A DNA stretch of 47,469 bases from Pseudorhodobacter sp. (GCA_024642045.1 JAHEBX010000006.1:1-47469), one strand, 5' to 3'. Counted from the stretch's first letter, positions 20,118 to 29,490 are shown. Notes: a model not told the origin generated them from the sequence alone. Numbers and translations: made by a program.

Positions 20118-20716
20118 GCCGGCACCCTATTTTCCGAGTTTGCCGCGCGGGCCGCGTCGAGGAAGTTGCGCAACAGCTGGTGGCCATGTTCCGAAGCGAT
20201 GGATTCGGGATGGAACTGCACGCCTTCGATCAGCTTTTCGCGGTGGCGCAGGCCCATGATGGTGCCGTCCTCGAGCCAGGCCGTGACTTCGAGGCAGTCG
20301 GGGAGTGATTCCTTTTCCACCACAAGGCTGTGATAGCGGGTGGCGGCAAAGGGCGAGGGCAGGCCTGCGAACATACCCTGACCCTTGTGATGCATTGCCC
20401 CCATTTTGCCGTGGACGATTTCATGGCAGCGCACCACGCGGCCGCCAAACGCCTCGCCAATCGTCTGATGGCCAAGGCAGACGCCCAGCAAAGGCACGTC
20501 CTGCGCCGCTGCGGCCTTGGTCAGGGGCACGCAAATCCCTGCCTGCGCAGGGTCGCAAGGCCCCGGCGAGAGCACGATCAGTTCAGGCCGCAGCGCCAGT
20601 GCGTCCTGCACCGACATCGCATCATTGCGCACCACACGCACATCAGCCCCCAACTCGCCCAGATAATGGACAAGGTTGTAGGTAAAGCTGTCGTAGTTAT
20701 CGATCAGAAGGAGCAT
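20114..20716 (-). CDS. trpG: Anthranilate synthase component II (glutamine amidotransferase)
   Basis: A 200-residue class I glutamine amidotransferase that supplies ammonia to TrpE. The nucleophile Cys is in [15 protein letters not shown] and the His-x-Glu pair is in VQFHPESI. The N-terminus [22 protein letters not shown] is characteristic of the TrpG/PabA family. Dual use with PabB in folate synthesis is possible. Its position directly before trpD supports the trp role. trpE is about 2.4 kb away, past two plus-strand genes. The 130-bp gap to the divergent deacetylase gene should hold the trpG promoter; I see no leader-peptide attenuator. Confidence 0.96.
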   Translation of the reverse strand: MLLLIDNYDSFTYNLVHYLGELGADVRVVRNDAMSVQDALALRPELIVLSPGPCDPAQAGICVPLTKAAAAQDVPLLGVCLGHQTIGEAFGGRVVRCHEIVHGKMGAMHHKGQGMFAGLPSPFAATRYHSLVVEKESLPDCLEVTAWLEDGTIMGLRHREKLIEGVQFHPESIASEHGHQLLRNFLDAARAANSENRVPA

Positions 20717-20846
20717 CTTGCAGGGTCCGGTCGGAAAAAGGATGAAGGCACGGGAACTTTCGGTCTATAGAAAGCCAGTGTATAGATGGGCCTAGCGGCC
20801 AAGGGGCGTCAAGGGCAACTGACGTCTAATAACAGTGGAGACAGGT

Positions 20847-22385
20847 GTGATCCAGAATTTCGTGAAAGGGATCGTCTTTGGAGGCGTGGTGGCCGGGCTT
20901 GGGCTGGCGGTCGTTTCGGAAATCTCTCCGATGCCGAAAGGCGGTCAGGTCGCCGCAAATCAAGAGGTGAGTGCCTCGCAGGCAACGCCAGAAGCGATGA
21001 CGACACCAGAACCGCAACCAGAGGCCGCGCAGGCCCCCGCAGCCGCGGCGCCGGTGATCGCAGAGGTGCCACAACCGAAGCCTGTGAGCGAACCCGCGCC
21101 CACCGCAGAACCAGCGCCCGCCGCAGAACCCGCACCTGCGGCTGTGCCTGCACCCATGAACAGCGCGAGTGTCGAAGCGGCCCCCGCAACCGCTGCCCCC
21201 GCTGCCCCCGCCACCGCTGACCCGTCGCCCACAGAACCAGCGCCCGCAGAACCGGCACCTGCCGTGATGCCGCCTTCGGTTGCGAGCGACGCTCCTGCGG
21301 CCCTTGCCATCCCAAGCGCGGGGGACGCGCCAGAGGTGTCTGCACTGGCTGACCCCTCTGGCTTGCCGGCAGCGCCCGATGCGCTGCCCGATGCGATGGT
21401 AGGGGATACGCAACCGCTCGCGGATGCCGAACCTGCCGCTCCACCGCCTGCGGAGGAGCCAAAAGAGGCGCTGTTGACCCCTCCGCCCGAGGCTGCTGCA
21501 CCGGCGCCTGCGCAGATCGTGATGGACCCGCCGCTGCCGGTCACCGAGGCGCCAAAGGTGTTGGTCCCAGCAGAGCCGGTGGTGCTGCCACCCGCTGCAA
21601 GCCTGCCCAAAAGCGTGGAGGGCGTCACCATCGGCCGCTTGCCCACCATCGGTGCCCAGACCACGCCGGCCCCTGCATCCGAGAGCGCGAACGATGCGCC
21701 CGTAACGCCCGACGGCCCACCCGTGACCAAATACGCGCGCGCCTTCACCAATGATGCCGGCAAACCGCTGTTTGCCGTGGTGCTGCAAGATACCGGTGCT
21801 GCCGATCTCGATCGCGCAGCGCTTGCCGCCTTGCCCTTTGCTGTCAGCTTTGTGATCGACCCGCTGGATCCGACCGCCGCCGAGGCGGAAAAGATCTATC
21901 GCGCAGGCGGGCAAGAGGTGATCATGCTGGCGTCGGGCATTCCGAACGGGGCCACAGCCGGAGATCTGGAACAAAGCTTTCAGGCCAATCAAGCGGTGCT
22001 GCCCGAGGCCGTGGCGGTGATGGATGTTGGCGCAGGCGGCTTTCAGGACAACCGCCCGCTTGCCACACAAGTCGTGCCGTTGATCGCAGAGCAGGGGCGC
22101 GGGCTTTTGACCTTTGACCGGGGGCTGAACGCCGCAGATCAAGTGGCGCGTCGCGACGGCGTGCCGGCCGCGATGATCTTTCGCGAACTGGACGGCGGCG
22201 GAGAAGATGCGCCGCTGATCCGGCGCTATCTGGATCGCGCGGCCTTCAAGGCGGCCCAAGAGGGACGGGTCGTGGTGCTTGGCGCCACGCGGCCCGAGAC
22301 GATTGCAGCCCTGATGGCCTGGACAGTCGAGGGGCGAGGCGCTTCGGTGGCGCTTGCGCCGTTGACGGCGGTTTTGACCAAATAA
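20847..22385 (+). CDS. Divergent polysaccharide deacetylase (YibQ-like)
   Basis: A 512-residue membrane-anchored envelope protein. One N-terminal membrane helix (about 5-24, FVKGIVFGGVVAGLGLAVV) is followed by an Ala/Pro/Glu-rich linker of about 270 residues, then a C-terminal divergent polysaccharide deacetylase domain (from about 300, LFAVVLQDTGA...). The deacetylase metal motif is degenerate, as usual for the family, so activity is unproven. GTG 20847 (GTG ATC CAG) is preferred to the track GTG 20835, since GGAG (20837-20840) is 6 nt upstream. The 521-residue minus-strand ORF over it is a compositional shadow. The NYN gene follows 23 bp later. Confidence 0.85.
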   Translation: MIQNFVKGIVFGGVVAGLGLAVVSEISPMPKGGQVAANQEVSASQATPEAMTTPEPQPEAAQAPAAAAPVIAEVPQPKPVSEPAPTAEPAPAAEPAPAAVPAPMNSASVEAAPATAAPAAPATADPSPTEPAPAEPAPAVMPPSVASDAPAALAIPSAGDAPEVSALADPSGLPAAPDALPDAMVGDTQPLADAEPAAPPPAEEPKEALLTPPPEAAAPAPAQIVMDPPLPVTEAPKVLVPAEPVVLPPAASLPKSVEGVTIGRLPTIGAQTTPAPASESANDAPVTPDGPPVTKYARAFTNDAGKPLFAVVLQDTGAADLDRAALAALPFAVSFVIDPLDPTAAEAEKIYRAGGQEVIMLASGIPNGATAGDLEQSFQANQAVLPEAVAVMDVGAGGFQDNRPLATQVVPLIAEQGRGLLTFDRGLNAADQVARRDGVPAAMIFRELDGGGEDAPLIRRYLDRAAFKAAQEGRVVVLGATRPETIAALMAWTVEGRGASVALAPLTAVLTK

Positions 22386-22408
22386 GCCCATAGGGCCGGG
22401 GGCAAGGG

Positions 22409-23098
22409 ATGGGCGTGCCGTTTTTTCTGCTCATGGCGTCAGTTGCTGGCGTTATCGCGGCTTGGGCCGCTCAATCGCCAGAGCTGTTGATGGTGGCGGG
22501 GCCTGCGATGCTGGGCAGCTTGTGGCTTTGGCTGAAGGCGTTTGTGCTGTGGCTCGAGCGGCGGATGCGGCAGGGCGAGCCAAGCGCCTTCGAACCGGCG
22601 GAGCCGGATGGGGCGCCGCGAAGCCGGTTTGCGCGGCCTTCGCGCAGGGTGCTGCCACGCCGCCCAAAACGCCCGCCCAAACTGATCGTGGTCGATGGAT
22701 CAAACGTCATGTATTGGAAGGATAACACCCCGCATTTGGCGACCCTGCTAGAGGTTTTGCGGGCGTTGGAGGCGCGCGGCTATAGCCCGGGCGTGGTATT
22801 TGATGCCAACGCGGGCTATATCCTTGCGGGTCGGTATCTGCATCACAATGCGTTCAGCCGACTGCTGCATGTGCCCGAAGAACGGGTCATGGTGGCCCAT
22901 AAGGGCGAGCCTGCGGATAAGACTGTGCTGGCGGCCGCGCGGGACTTTGGCGTGCGCGTGGTCAGCAATGACCGGTTTCGCGACTGGGCGGCAGAGTTTC
23001 CCGAAGTGGCCGCGCCATCGCATTTTTTGCGCGGTAATTACCGCGACGGAGTGCTGTGGTTGCAGCCAGAGCCGGCCGCAGACCCTGTCACGGCCTAG
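22409..23098 (+). CDS. Membrane-anchored NYN-domain ribonuclease (Zc3h12a-like)
   Basis: A 229-residue protein. Residues 4-22 and 27-48 form two hydrophobic segments, a basic linker (RPSRRVLPRRPKRPP) follows, and residues 91-220 form a PIN/NYN-type nuclease fold. Predicted metal-binding acidic residues are D96 with N99 (VVDGSNVMYW), D132 (VVFDANAG), D170 (EPADKTVL), and D188/D192 (SNDRFRDW). Zc3h12a-like NYN domains are RNases in eukaryotes; the bacterial substrate is unknown. It follows the YibQ-like gene by 23 bp and is probably cotranscribed. Its stop overlaps the convergent trpE stop by 4 bp. Confidence 0.82.
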   Translation: MGVPFFLLMASVAGVIAAWAAQSPELLMVAGPAMLGSLWLWLKAFVLWLERRMRQGEPSAFEPAEPDGAPRSRFARPSRRVLPRRPKRPPKLIVVDGSNVMYWKDNTPHLATLLEVLRALEARGYSPGVVFDANAGYILAGRYLHHNAFSRLLHVPEERVMVAHKGEPADKTVLAAARDFGVRVVSNDRFRDWAAEFPEVAAPSHFLRGNYRDGVLWLQPEPAADPVTA

Positions 23099-24603
23099 CT
23101 GTTGCCGCGATTGGCGAACAGGCCTGCGTCCTCTGCTGCACGGCGCAGGGCAAAGCTCTTGTTGACGGTTTCCTGATATTCGGCCTCGGGGTCGCTGTCA
23201 TAGACAACACCGCCGCCTGCCTGAATATAAAGCTGCTCGTCTTTCAGCACCGCCGTGCGCAGGGCGATGCAGAAATCCATCTCGCCGTTGCAGGCGAAAT
23301 AGCCGACACCGCCGCCATAGACGCCACGCTTTTCGGGTTCCAGCTCGTCGATAATCTGCATCGCGCGAACTTTGGGCGCACCAGACACCGTGCCTGCGGG
23401 CAGGCCTGCCAGCAGGGCCGACAGCGCGTCCTCGCCCTCGGCAATCTCGCCCACCACGTTCGAGACGATGTGCATGACGTGAGAATAGCGCTCGATGATG
23501 AACTGCTCGGTTGGACGAACGGTGCCGATTTTGGCGACGCGACCGACATCGTTGCGCCCCAGATCCAACAGCATCAGATGCTCGGCCAACTCCTTTTGAT
23601 CCGCCAGAAGGTCCAGCTCCAGCGCCTTGTCTTCCTCGGGTGTGGCGCCGCGCTTGCGGGTGCCGGCAATGGGGCGCACGGTGACTTCGCCATCGCGCAG
23701 GCGCACCAGAATCTCGGGGCTGGCGCCAATGACTTGAAAGCCGCCAAAGTTGAAAAAGAACATGAAAGGCGAGGGATTCGTGCGGCGAAGTGAGCGATAA
23801 AGTGCGAAAGGTGCAAATTCAAACCGCTGCTTCCAGCGTTGCGAGGGCACGACCTGAAAGATGTCTCCGGCGCGGATGTAGTCCTTGGCCTTTTCGACCG
23901 CGGCCTTATAGCCTGCGTGGGTGAAGTTCGAGACCATCTCGCCCACCGGGGCGGCCACGCCCAGATCGCGCGGCGTGGCGGGGGCACGGTCCAGATCGCG
24001 CAGGCCGTCCATCACCCGCTCGGCGGCCTGCGCATAGGCCGCGCGGGCCGACAGACCCGAGGCGGCCCAAGCCGGGGCCACCATCGTCACCTCGCCCTTG
24101 ACGCCGTCCAGCACCGCCACCAGCGACGGGCGGATCAACACGGCATCGGGCAGACCCAGAGGGTCTGGGTTGACGTTTGGCAGGTGTTCCACCAGCCGGA
24201 TCATGTCATAGCCCAGATAGCCAAACAGCCCCGAGGCCACCGCGGGCATGCCCTCGGGCAGATCAATCCGGCTCTCGGCGATCAGCGCGCGCAGGGTTTC
24301 CAGCGGATGACCGGGCAGGGCGACAAAGGCCTGCGGATCAAAGCGCGCCTCGCGGTTGATGCGGCTTTGCTGCCCGTGGCATTGCCAGATCAGATCGGGT
24401 TTCATACCGACCACGGAATAACGCCCGCGCACCTCGCCACCTGTCACCGACTCGAGCATGAAGGTGTCGGTGCGCGCCTCGCCCAGTTTCAGCATCAGCG
24501 ACACAGGCGTGTCCAGATCGGCGGCCAGACGGGCATAGACCATCTGGTTCTTGCCCTGCGCCCAAGCCCGCTCAAAATCCTCGAAAGACGGCAGAAGTTT
24601 CAT
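23095..24603 (-). CDS. trpE: Anthranilate synthase component I
   Basis: A 502-residue chorismate-utilising enzyme forming anthranilate with TrpG. The start is ATG 24603 (MKLLPSFEDFERAW); the track start at 24852 runs back into ppiD. N-terminal TFMLESVTGGEVRGRYSVVG contains the LES element used for tryptophan feedback inhibition. The C-terminal chorismate-binding domain shows PIAGTRKRGATPEED, LLDLGRNDVGRVAK, TVSGAPKVRAM and GAVGY-like GVYGGGVGYF. It lies 10 bp downstream of ppiD with AAGG as a ribosome site, and is separated from trpGDC by two opposite-strand genes. Confidence 0.97.
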   Translation of the reverse strand: MKLLPSFEDFERAWAQGKNQMVYARLAADLDTPVSLMLKLGEARTDTFMLESVTGGEVRGRYSVVGMKPDLIWQCHGQQSRINREARFDPQAFVALPGHPLETLRALIAESRIDLPEGMPAVASGLFGYLGYDMIRLVEHLPNVNPDPLGLPDAVLIRPSLVAVLDGVKGEVTMVAPAWAASGLSARAAYAQAAERVMDGLRDLDRAPATPRDLGVAAPVGEMVSNFTHAGYKAAVEKAKDYIRAGDIFQVVPSQRWKQRFEFAPFALYRSLRRTNPSPFMFFFNFGGFQVIGASPEILVRLRDGEVTVRPIAGTRKRGATPEEDKALELDLLADQKELAEHLMLLDLGRNDVGRVAKIGTVRPTEQFIIERYSHVMHIVSNVVGEIAEGEDALSALLAGLPAGTVSGAPKVRAMQIIDELEPEKRGVYGGGVGYFACNGEMDFCIALRTAVLKDEQLYIQAGGGVVYDSDPEAEYQETVNKSFALRRAAEDAGLFANRGNS

Positions 24604-24613
24604 CGGCGTGGCC

Positions 24614-26494
24614 TTAGTTGGTGATCTGCGCGTTGACCGCGTTGATGGCATTCTGATCCAGCGAGATCCCCGCCTCGGCGGTAACGGCCGAGGTGTAGAG
24701 TTGCAGCGCATCCTCCGCGATTGATTTGGCGGCATTGCTGGCCACCGTCTGGCGAATCTGTTGCGTTGCGGCGGCATCCATCTTGGCAGGCTCGACCGAG
24801 GTAAGCTGCAAGACGGCCGTATAGCCCTGATCCTGCACCACCCGCACCTCATTTACCGACATCTCGAAAGCCGTTGTCACCACCGAGGCCGGTGCGTCCT
24901 TGAGCTGACCCTGACGGTCCATCGCAGCCGCGCGCGACACGATGCCAAAGCTGCCCAGACTTGCGCCGCCATCGACCGCGGTCTTGATCCGGTCGGCCTC
25001 GGACTTCAGCGCTGCGGTCAACGCCTCGGCTCGGGCGGCAGCAGCGACCTTGTCCTTGACCGCCTCAAAGGGGCGCGGGGTCGGCGGCAGGGTGCTGTCC
25101 AGCTGCATCGCGATCACGCCACCATCCGACAACACGATGGCTTGCGGGTAATCCCCCTCGGCCAGCTTGTCGGCGGCCGCCACAAAGGCCTTGTCAGCGG
25201 TAATCGGATCGTTGTCCTCCGCGCCCTTGGCGTAATCGGTCTTGCCTGCGACCATGGCTTGCTCTTTCGCCAGATCCGCAAGGCTCGCCCCGCCCGCCAG
25301 TGAGTCGTCGATGGCGTTGACCTTGTCGGCAATCGCCTTGCGCGCCGCGTCCAGCTGCTGCGCCTTGGCCAGATCGGGTTTCGCCTGCTCGAAGGTGGTT
25401 TCCTGCTTGGCCAGAATCGCGTTCATCCGGAATAAGGCAGGCCCGACGTTCGAGTTCAGTGGCCCGACGACCCCCGGTGCGCTCAGCGCATAGACGGCAT
25501 CGCCTGCCGCGCCCAATTGCGATTTGGTGACATCACCCAGATCGACATCGGCCAGCGTCAGATTGCGCTCTTTGACCAAAGCCTCAAAGCTTTCGCCTGC
25601 ATCAAGGCGCGCCTTGGCGGCAGCGGCGTCGGCCTCGGTGGCAAAGCCAAGCCGTTCGACCAGCCGCTTTTCCGGCACGACGAATTCGGACAAACGCTCG
25701 TTATAGGTCTGCTGCAACTTGGCCTCATCGACGGGCATGTCCTTGGCCAGATCTTCGGGCAGCAGCGCCGCATACGAAATCCGCTTGGCCTCGGGGCGGG
25801 TGTAGTCCGCGATATGCGCGGTGTAATAGGCCTGTAGGGCGGCCGCATCGGGTTCAGCCAACGGTGTCGCCAGTGACTTTTCGGTCAGGGTCAGCAGCGA
25901 CAATCCGCGCTGCTCGGCAGCCCAGGCCGTTACCGTATCGGTCAGCGCATCGGGTGCGCTCAGGCCCGTGCTCACCGCCGCCTGCAGGATCTGGCGCGCC
26001 GTTTCCGATCGAATGCCCGATTCGAAACCGGCCTTGGTCATGTTGTTCTGCTTGAGCACCTGATCGTAGACCAGCTTGTCCAGCTTGCCGTCCACGCCCT
26101 TGAAGGCCGAGATCGCGCTCAGCTTTTCCGCCACGGCCGCATCGCCAATCGACACCCCGATCCGGGACGCCTCGTTGTCAAGTGCGGCATTGTCGATCAC
26201 AGACTGCAGAACCTGCCGGTCTAGCCCAAAGGCCTGCGCCATCTGAAAGGTCATCGGCTGCCCCATCTGCTGCGAATAGGCATTCATCTGGTTGCGCAGC
26301 GCACGCGCATAGTCGTTCACGTCAATCTTCTGATCGCCCACCGATCCGATCGAGGTCATGCTGCCGCCAAAGTTGGTCACACCAAAGCCGCCCAAACCCC
26401 CGATCAGCATCGCCATCAGGATCCATGCCATCACCGAGGCGCCGCGGCGCGTTTTCTTCGGGGTCTCGTCGTCGGTCTGCGGTGCTTTGGCCAT
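24614..26494 (-). CDS. ppiD: PpiD-type periplasmic folding factor (SurA_N/peptidyl-prolyl isomerase)
   Basis: A 626-residue inner membrane-anchored periplasmic chaperone. A basic cytoplasmic N-terminus (TPKKTRRGAS) precedes one membrane helix (about 22-44, VMAWILMAMLIGGLGGFGV). The SurA-N-like region follows (QKIDVNDYARALRNQM...), then the parvulin-like middle (from about 230) and a helical C-terminal part. It helps fold exported proteins near the Sec translocon in known members; alphaproteobacterial versions are divergent and isomerase activity may be lost. It is directly upstream of trpE on the same strand. Confidence 0.85.
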   Translation of the reverse strand: MAKAPQTDDETPKKTRRGASVMAWILMAMLIGGLGGFGVTNFGGSMTSIGSVGDQKIDVNDYARALRNQMNAYSQQMGQPMTFQMAQAFGLDRQVLQSVIDNAALDNEASRIGVSIGDAAVAEKLSAISAFKGVDGKLDKLVYDQVLKQNNMTKAGFESGIRSETARQILQAAVSTGLSAPDALTDTVTAWAAEQRGLSLLTLTEKSLATPLAEPDAAALQAYYTAHIADYTRPEAKRISYAALLPEDLAKDMPVDEAKLQQTYNERLSEFVVPEKRLVERLGFATEADAAAAKARLDAGESFEALVKERNLTLADVDLGDVTKSQLGAAGDAVYALSAPGVVGPLNSNVGPALFRMNAILAKQETTFEQAKPDLAKAQQLDAARKAIADKVNAIDDSLAGGASLADLAKEQAMVAGKTDYAKGAEDNDPITADKAFVAAADKLAEGDYPQAIVLSDGGVIAMQLDSTLPPTPRPFEAVKDKVAAAARAEALTAALKSEADRIKTAVDGGASLGSFGIVSRAAAMDRQGQLKDAPASVVTTAFEMSVNEVRVVQDQGYTAVLQLTSVEPAKMDAAATQQIRQTVASNAAKSIAEDALQLYTSAVTAEAGISLDQNAINAVNAQITN

Positions 26495-26582
26495 GGTTCT
26501 GCCTGTTCTGAAAGATTTGCAACTGTCTAAGCGGTTGACGCAAGAGGAGCAAGGCTTGCCAAACGCGCGGCAGTATTCCCCC

Positions 26583-26652
26583 TTTCACATTGGCCTAAAT
26601 ATCCTCGGGAGGGGAGCTGCGGCACGCAGCGGGGAGGGCAGACAGCCCTCCC
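26583..26652 (-). repeat. Intergenic hairpin repeat, copy 1 (CCCGAGGATATTT family)
   Basis: Read on the minus strand it begins with the hairpin GGGAGGGC-TGTCT-GCCCTCCC just after the aminotransferase stop, then a smaller GCTGCGTGCCGCAGC hairpin, then CCCGAGGATATTT-AG-GCCA-ATG-TGAAA. The last 27 bases match copy 2 at 34338-34364 at 22 positions. Both copies directly follow a stop codon and point the same way as transcription, so a terminator role is likely. Confidence 0.7.
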
Positions 26653-26664
26653 ACCCGGCCCGCC

Positions 26665-27843
26665 CTAGCCGCGCAGCCCCGACAATCTGCGAAAGGTCTC
26701 GGCAATCCCGGACACATCGACATTGGCAAAGGCGATGCGGATCTGGCGCGCGCCCTCAGCCGCGCCTTCGGGCTGAAACATCGTGCCGGGCAACATCAAC
26801 AGCCCCGCATCGCGCACAAGCCTTTGGCAAAGCACATCCGAGCTTTCGGCAAAGGGATGCTCGACATAGGCGAAATAGGCACCGCAGCCCAAAAGCTTCC
26901 ACTCGGGCAGCGCGTCAAACCCTGCCACCATCGCCGCGCGGCGCGTCAGAATCTCGGCCCGCTCGCCCGCCAGCCACTGGCTTAGGTTCTGCATGCCCCA
27001 AAGTGCTGCGATCTGGCCCAGCTGATTGGGGCAGATGGCGACAGTATCGAGAAATTTCTCGATCTGAAACAGCCGTTCGGGACTGGCCACGACGGCACCG
27101 ACGCGGTGTCCGGTCAGCCGGTAGGCCTTGGAGAACGAATAGAGCTGGATCAGCGTGTCATCCCAATCCGGGTCGGTGAACAGATCGTGAGGGCGGCCCG
27201 TCCGGCTGTCAAAGTCGCGGTAGGTCTCGTCAACGATCAGCGCAAGCCCGCGCGTCCGGGCCAGATCGCGAAAGGCTGCAAGCGTTTCGGCGGGATATTC
27301 CACGCCGCCCGGATTGTTGGGCGAGACCAGCACGATGGCGCGAGTGCGCGGTGTGATCAGCGCCGCTGCGGCTTCCGCGCAGGGGATCAGGCCAGCACCT
27401 GTCGCCAGTGGCACAGCGCGCACCCCCTGCATGTCCAGCCACATCTTGTGATTGAAATACCAAGGCGTCGGCAGGATCACCTCGTCGCCCGCGGCGGCCA
27501 GTGTCGACATCACCGCGCAAAAGGCTTGGTTACAGCCTTGGGTGATCGCGGTCTGGCTTTCCTGCACAAGACCGCCGTAATGCTCACTCCACTGGCGCGC
27601 AATCTCGGCCCGCAGCGCAGGCAAACCCAGCACGGGGCCGTAAAGATGCGCCTCGGGCGTGTTGATCGCGGCATCGGCAATCGCCTGGCGCAGCGCCAGC
27701 GGTGGCACATCGACGGGGGCGGCCTGACTGATATTGATCAGCGGACGATCTGGGGGAAAGCTCACACCTTGCAACCAACGCCGCGCCTCCATCACTGGCG
27801 GCGGAAAGGTTGCGGCCATATGCGGGTTCAGCGGATGGGTCAT
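26665..27843 (-). CDS. Class I/II PLP aminotransferase
   Basis: A 392-residue cytoplasmic fold type I aminotransferase. PTPWYFNHKMWLDM is the aromatic cofactor region, VSPNNPGG is the conserved NP motif, VDETYRDF holds the PLP-binding Asp and Tyr, and SFSKAYRLTGHRVG holds the Schiff-base Lys. The C-terminal Arg (ARQIRIAFAN) would bind the substrate carboxylate. The amino acid substrate cannot be assigned. AGGA precedes the ATG. It is the last gene of the fabI-lysE-gpt-DUF2127 run and is followed by the hairpin repeat. Confidence 0.9.
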   Translation of the reverse strand: MTHPLNPHMAATFPPPVMEARRWLQGVSFPPDRPLINISQAAPVDVPPLALRQAIADAAINTPEAHLYGPVLGLPALRAEIARQWSEHYGGLVQESQTAITQGCNQAFCAVMSTLAAAGDEVILPTPWYFNHKMWLDMQGVRAVPLATGAGLIPCAEAAAALITPRTRAIVLVSPNNPGGVEYPAETLAAFRDLARTRGLALIVDETYRDFDSRTGRPHDLFTDPDWDDTLIQLYSFSKAYRLTGHRVGAVVASPERLFQIEKFLDTVAICPNQLGQIAALWGMQNLSQWLAGERAEILTRRAAMVAGFDALPEWKLLGCGAYFAYVEHPFAESSDVLCQRLVRDAGLLMLPGTMFQPEGAAEGARQIRIAFANVDVSGIAETFRRLSGLRG

Positions 27844-27851
27844 GGCGTGTC

Positions 27852-28349
27852 CTATGCGATAAGCTGCTTGGCCTTGAGGGCTTTGTATTCCTGCCAGATC
27901 AGCCCGATCATGAACAGATCAAAGAACGCCAGCAGCAAGAGCATCGGTGAGCCGGTATGGGCAAATTCAAACACCTGATAGACCACGAAACCCGACAGCA
28001 CGACCATCGCGGCAGGATAGGCCCAAAGCACCCGAAGCCAGAGCATGACCACCATCAGCACCTTTAGCCCGCCATGAAACATCAGGTAATAGGCGTAAAA
28101 GTTTTGCGTACTGACCGGAAACTGCGACACGGCAAGCTGTGTCCATTGCGCCATCGTGTCGGTCGAATTCTCGGCAATCTCGTAGTGGGTGATGAAATAG
28201 CGCAACCGCGCCACCAGCGGATTGGGCGTCAACAACAGACCCAAACCGGTGAGCGCCTCGGCACTGGTCAAGACCGCCTTGATCACAAGGCTCATCTCGA
28301 AAAGCCAATGCAAGACCCTCGCGAGGGTCGGGTTGGTGACAGGTTTCAT
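27852..28349 (-). CDS. DUF2127 membrane protein
   Basis: A 165-residue inner membrane protein with four predicted helices. It starts MKPVTNPTLARVLHWLFEMSLVIKAVLTSAEALTGLG and ends FFDLFMIGLIWQEYKALK, resembling the DUF2127 family of unknown function. The start is uncertain: ATG 28349 leaves 10 bp after the gpt stop, while ATG 28389 ([13 protein letters not shown]) would overlap gpt by 30 bp. The track start far upstream is wrong because it shadows gpt. The aminotransferase begins 8 bp downstream. Confidence 0.75.
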   Translation of the reverse strand: MKPVTNPTLARVLHWLFEMSLVIKAVLTSAEALTGLGLLLTPNPLVARLRYFITHYEIAENSTDTMAQWTQLAVSQFPVSTQNFYAYYLMFHGGLKVLMVVMLWLRVLWAYPAAMVVLSGFVVYQVFEFAHTGSPMLLLLAFFDLFMIGLIWQEYKALKAKQLIA

Positions 28350-28359
28350 TCGCTTGGCT

Positions 28360-28866
28360 TCAGTCTTGGCCGCGGAAAGGCTGGACATATTGCAACGCCA
28401 TATCCCAAGGGAAAAAGATCCAGGTGTCCTGGCTGACTTCGGTGATATAGCTGTCCACTTGCGGCTTGCCCGAAGGTTTTGCGTAAACGGTGGCAAAATG
28501 GGCCTTTGGGTAGAGCCGGCGCACCACTTCAAGCGTCTTGCCGCTGTCCACCAGATCATCGACGATCAGAATACCGGTGCCGTCTCCCATCAGATCGGCT
28601 TGCGGCGCCTTGATCACCTGCGGCTCGGCACCTTGGGTCTGGTGGTTGTAGCTTTTGATCGAGATGGTATCGACGCGGCGGATGTCCAGCTCGCGCGCGA
28701 CGATCATCGCGGGCACGAGGCCACCACGAGTGATGCCCACAACCGCCTTCCATGCGCCATCGTCTGGCCCCTTGCCATCCAGCCGCCACGCCAGCGCGCG
28801 GGCGTCGCGGTGCATTTGGTCCCAAGAGACATGGAAGCCTTTTTCGTGCGGCAAGCGGTCGGTCAT
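28360..28866 (-). CDS. gpt: Xanthine phosphoribosyltransferase
   Basis: A 168-residue purine salvage enzyme that makes XMP/GMP from xanthine or guanine and PRPP. The PRPP-binding motif is [33 protein letters not shown] is the N-terminal phosphate/base region, and the C-terminal WIFFPWD is typical of Gpt. The length matches enterobacterial Gpt. It lies 9 bp after the LysE-family gene in a compact minus-strand run. Confidence 0.94.
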   Translation of the reverse strand: MTDRLPHEKGFHVSWDQMHRDARALAWRLDGKGPDDGAWKAVVGITRGGLVPAMIVARELDIRRVDTISIKSYNHQTQGAEPQVIKAPQADLMGDGTGILIVDDLVDSGKTLEVVRRLYPKAHFATVYAKPSGKPQVDSYITEVSQDTWIFFPWDMALQYVQPFRGQD

Positions 28867-28875
28867 GGCGGGTCC

Positions 28876-29490
28876 TCAGGTAACGGCGATCTTGAGCCCG
28901 AGCACGGCAAGCAGCCCGCCAAAGCTTCGGTCGATAATGGTCTTCAGGCTGATATAGGCAGTCTTTGAGCGCTGAAAAGAGAAAATGCGGGCGACAAGCG
29001 TGTTCCAGATCGTTTCATTCAGAAAAACCACGCAGAGCAGGGCGGCAATCACCCAAAACGGCGTACCCTGCGGCACCGTTCCGATAAAGATCGCCGAGAA
29101 CAGCACGGCGGGTTTGGGGTTGGAAAGCTGGGTGATCAGCCCCAGCCGAAAGGCCGAGGCCGCCGAGCGGGGCGGGCGGCCGGTTTCGGCCATATCCAGC
29201 GGCTGATCGGCATCGCGCCACATCCCCCAAGCCATATGGATCAGGTATATCCCGCCAAGGATTTTCAGCCCCCACAGCAGGGCAGGCGCGGCCTGAAACA
29301 GGACCGCCAGTCCAAAAAGCGCCGCCGCTGCCCAGACCACCGCGCCCGCACCGATGCCCATTGCCAGAAAGGCCCCCGTGCGCAAACCCTCGGTTACCCC
29401 TGTGCGCGCCGACATCAGCACGGCAGGGCCGGGGCTGATCGCGGCCATCAGATGCAGCAAGGCGACGGCCAGAAAGGCGGCAAGGGTCAT
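28876..29490 (-). CDS. LysE/RhtB family amino acid exporter
   Basis: A 204-residue inner membrane exporter with about six helices. The N-terminus FLAVALLHLMAAISPGPAVLMSARTGVTEGLRTGAFLAMGIGAGA carries the family's P-G-P motif and G-x-G region. The substrate is unknown; family members export lysine, threonine, homoserine or other amino acids. The start is ATG 29490 (MTLAAFLAV), 4 bp after the fabI stop. The track start at 29535 runs back into fabI. Confidence 0.9.
   Translation of the reverse strand: MTLAAFLAVALLHLMAAISPGPAVLMSARTGVTEGLRTGAFLAMGIGAGAVVWAAAALFGLAVLFQAAPALLWGLKILGGIYLIHMAWGMWRDADQPLDMAETGRPPRSAASAFRLGLITQLSNPKPAVLFSAIFIGTVPQGTPFWVIAALLCVVFLNETIWNTLVARIFSFQRSKTAYISLKTIIDRSFGGLLAVLGLKIAVT

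Noticed and set aside
21000-21740. Low-complexity repeat that might be a tandem array
   Set aside because: It encodes a degenerate Ala/Pro/Glu linker without a fixed DNA repeat unit; not a CRISPR or satellite.
20826-22391. 521-residue Gly/Arg/His-rich minus-strand ORF
   Set aside because: Antisense of the Ala/Pro-rich linker of the YibQ-like gene.
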